41,560 nucleotides of DNA from Campylobacteraceae bacterium. GTDB lineage: Bacteria > Campylobacterota > Campylobacteria > Campylobacterales > Campylobacteraceae. The position numbers were made by a program, and so were the translations under genes. The stretch covers positions 1-41,560 of the forward strand of contig JAISXY010000093.1 in assembly GCA_031270285.1 (NCBI GenBank), given 5' to 3'. The notes below the pieces were generated by a model. It did not search any database, was not told the DNA's origin, and worked only from the letters and a program-made list of their open reading frames with translations. Every line of letters starts with the position of its first letter. The first letter of the stretch is position 1. Below, in pieces: positions 28,092 through 41,560 of this stretch.

Positions 28092-28265
28092 ATGGCTAAA
28101 AGCAACAGCAGAATTAAAATAGGTTTGAAGTGTTCTGAAAGTGGAGACATCAATTATACGACTACCAAGAACAGTAAAACTATGACAGAGAAATTTGAGA
28201 CGACGAAGTATTCTCCCCGCCTTAAACGACATACTGTTCATAAAGAGGTCAAGTTAAAGAGTTAA
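28092..28265 (+). CDS. rpmG: 50S ribosomal protein L33
   Basis: The 57-residue protein begins [20 protein letters not shown] and continues with [29 protein letters not shown], which is the L33 pattern. Zinc-binding L33 forms have two CxxC pairs; here only Cys14 remains (CSES, then KYSPRLK instead of KYCPxC), so it is a zinc-independent (C-minus) form. The start ATG 28092 has AAAGG at 28081-28085. It lies between tuf and tRNA-Trp, upstream of secE, a common order in non-enteric bacteria. Confidence 0.93.
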   Translation: MAKSNSRIKIGLKCSESGDINYTTTKNSKTMTEKFETTKYSPRLKRHTVHKEVKLKS

Positions 28266-28294
28266 ATCCTTAAAAATCAGGATTTATCTTTTAC

Positions 28295-28370
28295 AGGGTA
28301 GTAGCTCTAATGGTAGAGCGTCGGTCTCCAAAACCGCAGGTTGGGGGTTCGAATCCCTCCTACCCTGCCA
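28295..28370 (+). tRNA. tRNA-Trp (CCA)
   Basis: The acceptor AGGGTAG pairs with CTACCCT, the anticodon loop CTCCAAA holds CCA, the T-arm is GGGTTCGAATCCC, and the 3' CCA is at 28368-28370. Confidence 0.96.
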
Positions 28371-28388
28371 TTGTTAAGGTTAAAAGTT

Positions 28389-28568
28389 ATGGAAAAGTTT
28401 TTAAGTTATGTACAAAACGCTAAAGCTGAACTTGGAAAAGTTATATTTCCAACAAAAGAGCAGATTAGAAATGCTTATTTTTCAGTCTTTATCGTTGTAA
28501 CAGTTATAACGCTCTTTTTGGCGCTCGTTGATTTGATAATGTCTTCTACCCTAAAGGTTGTTATATGA
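28389..28568 (+). CDS. secE: Preprotein translocase subunit SecE
   Basis: SecE stabilises the SecY channel in the inner membrane. The 59-residue protein is the short, single-helix type common outside enterics: an amphipathic N part (NAKAELGKVIFPTKEQIRNA) with the conserved W/F-P region, then one membrane helix (about residues 31-51). ATG 28389 has TAAGG 8 nt ahead; an in-frame start further upstream would lie within tRNA-Trp and is rejected. The nusG ATG overlaps its end by 4 nt. Confidence 0.93.
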   Translation: MEKFLSYVQNAKAELGKVIFPTKEQIRNAYFSVFIVVTVITLFLALVDLIMSSTLKVVI

Positions 28569-29095
28569 ATCATAAGTGGTATGCCATACAAACTTATGCA
28601 GGCAGCGAACAAAGCGTAAAACACGCTATAGAAACGCTTGTACTTGATCATGGCATAGAGCATAAGCTGGATGGAATTATAGTTCCCACAGAAGATGTTA
28701 TAGAGGTCAAAAACGGCAAGAAAAAAATCAGTGAAAGAAGTCTTTATTCGGGATATGTTTTTGCAAATTTGGACTTGGATACGGATTTATGGCATAAGAT
28801 TCAATCGCTGCCAAGAGTCAGCCGCTTTATCGGCGAATCTAAAAAACCTACGCCGTTAAGCCAAAAAGATATATCGTTGATTTTGGAAAAGGCTGAGAAA
28901 AAAGGCGCTCCAAAACCTAAAATATCATTTGACGATGGAGAAAGCGTGCGAATAACAGAGGGTCCTTTTGCAAATTTTACAGGCATAGTTGAAGAGTATG
29001 ATATGGAACATGGAAAGCTTCGTTTGAATGTTTCTATATTTGGAAGAAGTACTCCTGTGGAGATTTTATACTCACAAGTTGAAAAAATAGTGTAG
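28565..29095 (+). CDS. nusG: Transcription termination/antitermination factor NusG
   Basis: NusG binds RNA polymerase clamp and couples transcription to Rho or to the ribosome. The 176-residue protein has the NGN domain opening [26 protein letters not shown], and a C-terminal KOW domain with [21 protein letters not shown]. The start overlaps the secE stop by 4 nt. rplK follows after 20 nt with SD AAGGAAA. Confidence 0.95.
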   Translation: MNHKWYAIQTYAGSEQSVKHAIETLVLDHGIEHKLDGIIVPTEDVIEVKNGKKKISERSLYSGYVFANLDLDTDLWHKIQSLPRVSRFIGESKKPTPLSQKDISLILEKAEKKGAPKPKISFDDGESVRITEGPFANFTGIVEEYDMEHGKLRLNVSIFGRSTPVEILYSQVEKIV

Positions 29096-29115
29096 TAATT
29101 GTAAGGAAAATAAAA

Positions 29116-29541
29116 ATGGCAAAAAAAGTAATCGGCGAAATTAAACTGCAGATAGCGGCAGGCAAAGCAAATCCATCACCTCCGGTTGGTCCTGCATTAG
29201 GTCAGCGCGGCGTTAATATCATGGAGTTTTGCAAAGCCTTTAATGAAAAAACAAAAGATTTGGCAGGGTTTAACATACCAGTTATAATTACAGTGTATGC
29301 TGATAAAAGTTTTACTTTTATTACAAAACAGCCTCCTGCTACTGATTTAATCAAAAAAGCGGCAGGCATTACAAAAGGCTCTGACAATCCCTTGAAAAAC
29401 AAAATTGCAAAAATAACAAAAGCTCAAATTCTTGAGATTGTTGATAGAAAAATAGTAGATATGAATACAAGCGATAAAGAGCAGGCTGCAAAAATTATTG
29501 CAGGTTCTGCAAGAAGTATCGGTATAGAAGTTGTTGATTAA
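29116..29541 (+). CDS. rplK: 50S ribosomal protein L11
   Basis: L11 forms the GTPase-associated stalk base with 23S rRNA and is needed for RelA activation. The 141-residue protein has the hallmark [19 protein letters not shown] and the C-terminal RNA-binding domain ending [12 protein letters not shown]. Normal length. It starts at ATG 29116 in an rplK-rplA pair. Confidence 0.97.
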   Translation: MAKKVIGEIKLQIAAGKANPSPPVGPALGQRGVNIMEFCKAFNEKTKDLAGFNIPVIITVYADKSFTFITKQPPATDLIKKAAGITKGSDNPLKNKIAKITKAQILEIVDRKIVDMNTSDKEQAAKIIAGSARSIGIEVVD

Positions 29542-29596
29542 ATAACCCCAGACCGTCGGGGCAAGGCGGCAGCACATAAAATATGCGGAGATAGAT

Positions 29597-30301
29597 ATGT
29601 CAAAAAAAATTTCAAAAAGATTTCAAGAGTTGCTCTCAAAAGTAGATGTCAAAAAAGAGTATATACTAAATGATGCCGTAAAAACTATAAAAGGGTTAAA
29701 ATCTGCAAAGTTTGATGAGACTGTAGAAATAGCGTTAAAGTTAAATGTTGACCCGCGTCATGCAGACCAAATGGTAAGAGGTTCTGTAGTATTGCCTGCG
29801 GGTACCGGTAAAACTGTGCGCGTAGCAGTTATAGCAAAAGATATAAAAGCAGATGAAGCTAAAAATGCGGGAGCTGACATAGTTGGCGCTGAGGATTTGA
29901 TTGAAGAGATAAGCAAAGGAGTTTTCAACTTTGATGTTTTGATTGCTACGCCAAACCTCATGGGTTTAGTAGGTAAAGTAGGACGACTTTTGGGACCAAA
30001 AGGTTTGATGCCAAATCCAAAAACAGGTACTGTTACTATGGATGTCGCAAAGGCTGTTGAAAATGTAAAAGGCGGACAGGTAAACTTTCGTGTAGATAAG
30101 CAGGGTAATATTCATGCAGGACTTGGTAAAATCAGTTTCAGCGAAGAGCAGATACTCGATAACATCTCAACATTTATTAAAGCTATTAATAAGCAAAAAC
30201 CATCTACTGCAAAAGGAAGATATATAAAATCAGCGGCGCTTTCATTAACAATGAGTCCTTCCGTAAGTTTAGAGACTCAAGAGTTGATGGATTTAAGATA
30301 A
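29597..30301 (+). CDS. rplA: 50S ribosomal protein L1
   Basis: L1 binds 23S rRNA at the E-site stalk and in many bacteria represses its own rplK-rplA mRNA. The 234-residue protein shows [40 protein letters not shown] and a C-terminal [17 protein letters not shown]. The start ATG 29597 has GGAG. In the 55-nt rplK-rplA spacer a short GC-rich stretch (ACCGTCGGGGCAAGGCGG) may be part of an L1-binding mimic. Confidence 0.97.
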   Translation: MSKKISKRFQELLSKVDVKKEYILNDAVKTIKGLKSAKFDETVEIALKLNVDPRHADQMVRGSVVLPAGTGKTVRVAVIAKDIKADEAKNAGADIVGAEDLIEEISKGVFNFDVLIATPNLMGLVGKVGRLLGPKGLMPNPKTGTVTMDVAKAVENVKGGQVNFRVDKQGNIHAGLGKISFSEEQILDNISTFIKAINKQKPSTAKGRYIKSAALSLTMSPSVSLETQELMDLR

Positions 30302-30509
30302 TTGACCAAATAGTTTTAAGGAGTTTTTGCCGCAGGGGTTCCAAGCGTTTTTAATGCTTTTTGGTGGTATATGGTAAAAAGATTTTAAAAAATAGCGGAC
30401 AATGTCCGATTGAGAGATTTATCTTTGATTGGAGACAGCAGAGGCGCGAGCTTAATTCAAAAGTTTTATTTTGGCTCTGCTTGAAATCACCGGTCAGAAA
30501 GGAGAAGAA
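30302..30509 (+). promoter_or_regulatory. Probable L10 leader (rplJ 5' region, autoregulatory)
   Basis: The 208-nt spacer before rplJ has several stems: CGGAC/GTCCG (30396-30408) and GCAGAG (30438-30443) with CTCTGC (30475-30480), the last ending 20 nt before the SD. The position and size match the L10(L12)4-binding leader known from many bacteria, which represses rplJL. The match to the published consensus was not computed. Confidence 0.5.
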
Positions 30510-30998
30510 GTGACAAAAGACGAAAAAATCAAATTAGTAAGCGAACTTACGGAAGAGTTTAAAGCTTCCAAAGCAATAGCAGTTTGTAACTATAAAGGGT
30601 TAAATGTAAAATCTATCGAGCTTTTAAGAAAAAAAGCTAAAGCCGCTAATGTCAAAGTGCAGGTAATTAAAAATACACTTGCCGCTATAGCTGTTAAAAA
30701 TGCCGATATAAGCGATTTAGCGTTAAAAGATACAAATATATTTGTTTGGGGCATAGATCAACTTGCCGTAAGTAAAGTTGTAACAAGCTTCAAAAAAGAG
30801 ATTGATTCGGAATTTTTCGTTATCAAAACCGCTTTTGTTGACGGCGCTATAGCTGATGCTTCCAAAGTAGAAGCGCTTGCGACTATGCCGTCGCGTGAAG
30901 AGCTTATCGCTATGTTATTGCAAGTCTGGAATGCACCGATTACAAATTTTGTTGTCGGCTTGGATGCTCTTAGAGCTAAAAAAGAACAATCAGCATAA
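30510..30998 (+). CDS. rplJ: 50S ribosomal protein L10
   Basis: L10 anchors L7/L12 dimers to the ribosomal stalk. I choose GTG 30510 because GAAAGGAG lies 5 nt before it and the family begins [17 protein letters not shown]; the in-frame start 39 nt upstream would cover the SD. The resulting 162-residue protein has [29 protein letters not shown] and a helical C terminus for L12 binding ([13 protein letters not shown]). Confidence 0.95.
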   Translation: MTKDEKIKLVSELTEEFKASKAIAVCNYKGLNVKSIELLRKKAKAANVKVQVIKNTLAAIAVKNADISDLALKDTNIFVWGIDQLAVSKVVTSFKKEIDSEFFVIKTAFVDGAIADASKVEALATMPSREELIAMLLQVWNAPITNFVVGLDALRAKKEQSA

Positions 30999-31027
30999 TT
31001 TAAATTATGAAACAGGAGAATAAAAAA

Positions 31028-31408
31028 ATGGCAATTACTAAAGAAGATGTTTTAGAGTTTATCTCTAATTTAAGCGTTTTGGAATTAAGCGCTCTTGTAA
31101 AAGAGTTTGAAGAAAAATTCGGCGTATCGGCAGCTCCGGTTGTTATAGCCGGCGCGGGCGCAGCGGCAGGAGATGCGGGCGCAGCGGCAGAGGAGAAGAC
31201 TGAGTTTAATGTCGTGCTTTTAGATGCAGGCGATAAAAAAATCAATGTTATTAAAGTTGTAAGAGCATTAACAGGTCTTGGTCTTAAAGAGGCTAAAGAT
31301 GCAACCGAGCAGACACCTTCAATTATTAAAGAGGGTATTAATAAAGCTGATGCTGAAGATGCCAAAAAACAACTTGAGGAAGCAGGCGCTAAGGTAGAAC
31401 TCAAATAG
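31028..31408 (+). CDS. rplL: 50S ribosomal protein L7/L12
   Basis: L7/L12 is the multi-copy stalk protein that recruits translation GTPases. I choose ATG 31028 ([12 protein letters not shown]), with AGGAG 9 nt before it; an ATG 21 nt upstream would overlap that SD. The 126-residue protein has the N-terminal dimerisation domain, the Ala/Gly hinge ([15 protein letters not shown]) and the C-terminal domain [20 protein letters not shown]. Confidence 0.96.
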   Translation: MAITKEDVLEFISNLSVLELSALVKEFEEKFGVSAAPVVIAGAGAAAGDAGAAAEEKTEFNVVLLDAGDKKINVIKVVRALTGLGLKEAKDATEQTPSIIKEGINKADAEDAKKQLEEAGAKVELK

Positions 31409-31432
31409 TTTTATTTATGAGTTTCATTAAAA

Positions 31433-31453
31433 AAAGGGGGATTATCCTCCTTT
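31433..31453 (+). terminator. Attenuator-like hairpin between rplL and rpoB
   Basis: A 9-bp stem (31433-31441 with 31445-31453, one G-U) has a 3-nt loop and only a short T-rich tail (GTATTTT). In E. coli a partial terminator at this place sets the ratio of ribosomal protein to polymerase synthesis; the same is inferred here. Confidence 0.65.
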
Positions 31454-31483
31454 GTATTTTAAAGTTAAAAAACCGTTATGGGG

Positions 31484-31512
31484 TTGCTTGCCTTGGGGGC
31501 AGTTATTATAAT
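31484..31512 (+). promoter_or_regulatory. Putative internal promoter of rpoBC
   Basis: TTGCTT (31484-31489), a 17-nt spacer and TATAAT (31507-31512) stand 32 nt before rpoB and after the attenuator, so rpoBC may have its own start. Confidence 0.55.
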
Positions 31513-31538
31513 CTTTTCAAATTTTTACTACGAGGTAA

Positions 31539-40192
<8,654 letters not shown>

Positions 40193-40199
40193 TAGTTGA

Positions 40200-40233
40200 G
40201 GTTAGATTAAGAAACTTAATTTAACCTTTTTTT
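40200..40233 (+). terminator. Terminator of the rpoBC operon
   Basis: A 12-bp stem GGTTAGATTAAG (40200-40211) with CTTAATTTAACC (40215-40226), one G-U pair, an AAA loop and TTTTTTT (40227-40233). Confidence 0.9.
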
Positions 40234-40247
40234 AAGTATATTTTAAA

Positions 40248-40281
40248 TAAAATCACGGGTATTTTTCTTTATGAAAAATAC
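40248..40281 (+). promoter_or_regulatory. rpsL promoter/leader with a 9-bp hairpin
   Basis: A possible -10 TAAAAT (40248-40253) is followed by the perfect stem GTATTTTTC (40259-40267) and GAAAAATAC (40273-40281) with loop TTTAT, 26 nt before the rpsL start. It may be a leader structure for autoregulation or stability. Confidence 0.45.
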
Positions 40282-40307
40282 TACTAATATTAAAAAAAGG
40301 AAACAAT

Positions 40308-40691
40308 GTGCCTACTATTAATCAGTTGGTAAGAAAAGAGCGCGAGAAAGTTTTAAAAAAATCCAAATCGCCCGCTCTAAAACAGTGCCCTCAAAGGCGC
40401 GGAGTCTGCACAAGAGTTTATACTACAACTCCAAAGAAACCAAACTCGGCGCTTCGTAAAGTTGCCAAAGTGAGACTCACCAGCGGCTTTGAAGTTATCA
40501 GTTATATCGGCGGTGAAGGACACAATCTTCAAGAGCACTCTATAGTATTGGTAAGAGGTGGAAGGGTAAAAGACTTACCCGGCGTTAAATATCATATCGT
40601 AAGAGGCGCTTTAGATACCGCAGGTGTTGCAAACAGAAAGGTAAGCCGAAGCAAATATGGTACTAAAAGACCGAAAGCAGCGGCTAAATAA
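40308..40691 (+). CDS. rpsL: 30S ribosomal protein S12
   Basis: S12 controls decoding accuracy at the A site. The 127-residue protein starts at GTG 40308 ([10 protein letters not shown]) with AAGGA upstream. The streptomycin-related residues are unaltered: Lys43 in TTPKKPNSA and Lys88 in GRVKDLPGV. It is the first gene of the str-type operon rpsL-rpsG-fusA. Confidence 0.97.
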   Translation: MPTINQLVRKEREKVLKKSKSPALKQCPQRRGVCTRVYTTTPKKPNSALRKVAKVRLTSGFEVISYIGGEGHNLQEHSIVLVRGGRVKDLPGVKYHIVRGALDTAGVANRKVSRSKYGTKRPKAAAK

Positions 40692-40773
40692 CTAAAATTA
40701 AGTAAATTTAAAACACAGGCGCTGCCATTAAATTTTGGGCAGAGTTTGAGTAAAATTGCTTTAATCAATTTGA

Positions 40774-41256
<483 letters not shown>

Positions 41257-41266
41257 GAAATACCAT

Positions 41267-41304
41267 GAAAACAACCTTTTATTTATTTGCAAAAGGCTGT
41301 TTTC
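41267..41304 (+). promoter_or_regulatory. Intercistronic hairpin between rpsG and fusA
   Basis: GAAAACA (41267-41273) pairs with TGTTTTC (41298-41304) and CCTTTT (41275-41280) with AAAAGG (41291-41296), with one mismatch between. There is no U-run, so it is more likely an mRNA processing or stability element than a terminator. Confidence 0.5.
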
Positions 41305-41336
41305 TTAATAATTTAAAGATTATAAAGGACTGACAA

Positions 41337-41560
41337 ATGGCAAGAAAAACTCCAATAGAAAGAGTCCGAAATATCGGAATCGCAGCGCATATAGACGCTG
41401 GTAAAACTACAACAACAGAGCGTATTTTATATTATACAGGCATGTCGCACAAAATCGGCGAAGTTCATGACGGCGCTGCTACAACCGACTGGATGGAGCA
41501 AGAAAAAGAGAGAGGCATTACGATAACTTCAGCCGCTGTTACATGCGTTTGGAAAGATTA
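41337..41560 (+). CDS. fusA: Elongation factor G, 5' part only (continues past window)
   Basis: EF-G is the GTPase that drives ribosomal translocation. The visible 74 residues start [20 protein letters not shown] and continue with [15 protein letters not shown], so the P-loop AHIDAGKTT is at 17-25, and then with [22 protein letters not shown], the switch-I region that characterises EF-G. The start ATG 41337 has AAAGGA 7 nt upstream. The remaining about 620 residues are outside the window. Confidence 0.97.
   Translation, partial: MARKTPIERVRNIGIAAHIDAGKTTTTERILYYTGMSHKIGEVHDGAATTDWMEQEKERGITITSAAVTCVWKD

Noticed and set aside
28341-28388. Longer SecE starting inside tRNA-Trp
   Set aside because: The extension is translated tRNA sequence; ATG 28389 has its own SD and matches the family start.

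Overview
The window looks like a chromosomal segment of a low-G+C Campylobacterota (epsilonproteobacterial) organism, probably of the Sulfurimonas/Sulfuricurvum kind rather than Helicobacter. Reasons: the gene contents resemble members of that phylum (a DUF2603/UPF0763 gene between argF and hemN, a gene order I recall from Campylobacter jejuni), GyrA carries Thr86/Asp90 in the Campylobacter numbering, and many promoters show a good -10 box with little or no -35 box. rpoB and rpoC are separate genes, unlike the fused rpoBC of Helicobacter and Wolinella. The species assignment is an inference from sequence feel and synteny; no search was run.

Layout. 1-2900: the 5' part of an ammonium transporter (minus strand), a 25-residue Cys-Cys-Gly micro-gene with its own terminator, and a DASS-family dicarboxylate/citrate carrier. 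2901-9322: a tightly packed minus-strand operon reading creD-like, hemB, argF, DUF2603, hemN and a GlcF/GlpC-like iron-sulfur protein, with 4-nt overlaps. 9546-13690: a TetR-type regulator with a consensus promoter, comF and gyrA. 14043-16660: an accessory patch made of a GLUG-repeat lipoprotein, whose reading frame is broken at a (CT)8 tract, followed by about 750 bp of dRS3-like palindromic repeats. 16783-20242: asd, a YqhA-family membrane protein, hemE and a radical SAM gene, almost without gaps. 20298-26036: tRNA-Asn, a candidate structured RNA with a C-rich loop, a small Lys/Ala-rich membrane protein, and a type III restriction-modification system whose methyltransferase gene is interrupted by an 18-G homopolymer. 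26168-41560: the classic tRNA(Thr-Tyr-Gly-Thr)-tuf-rpmG-tRNA(Trp)-secE-nusG-rplKAJL-rpoBC block, then rpsL-rpsG-fusA, cut off by the window end.

How it fits together. Housekeeping genes dominate: haem synthesis is represented by hemB, hemE and hemN, amino-acid synthesis by argF and asd, and the last third encodes transcription and translation machinery. The most interesting biology is in the two accessory patches. Both contain a simple-sequence repeat just downstream of a start codon that has a good ribosome-binding site, and in both the sequenced repeat length puts the gene out of frame. Adding one CT unit restores a 608-residue GLUG lipoprotein; removing one G restores a 658-residue Mod methyltransferase. 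This is the signature of phase variation, one switch acting on a surface protein and the other on DNA methylation, which could make a phasevarion. Between them lies a strong long hairpin with a CCCCCCTCCC loop, which may be a small RNA that targets G-rich sequence.
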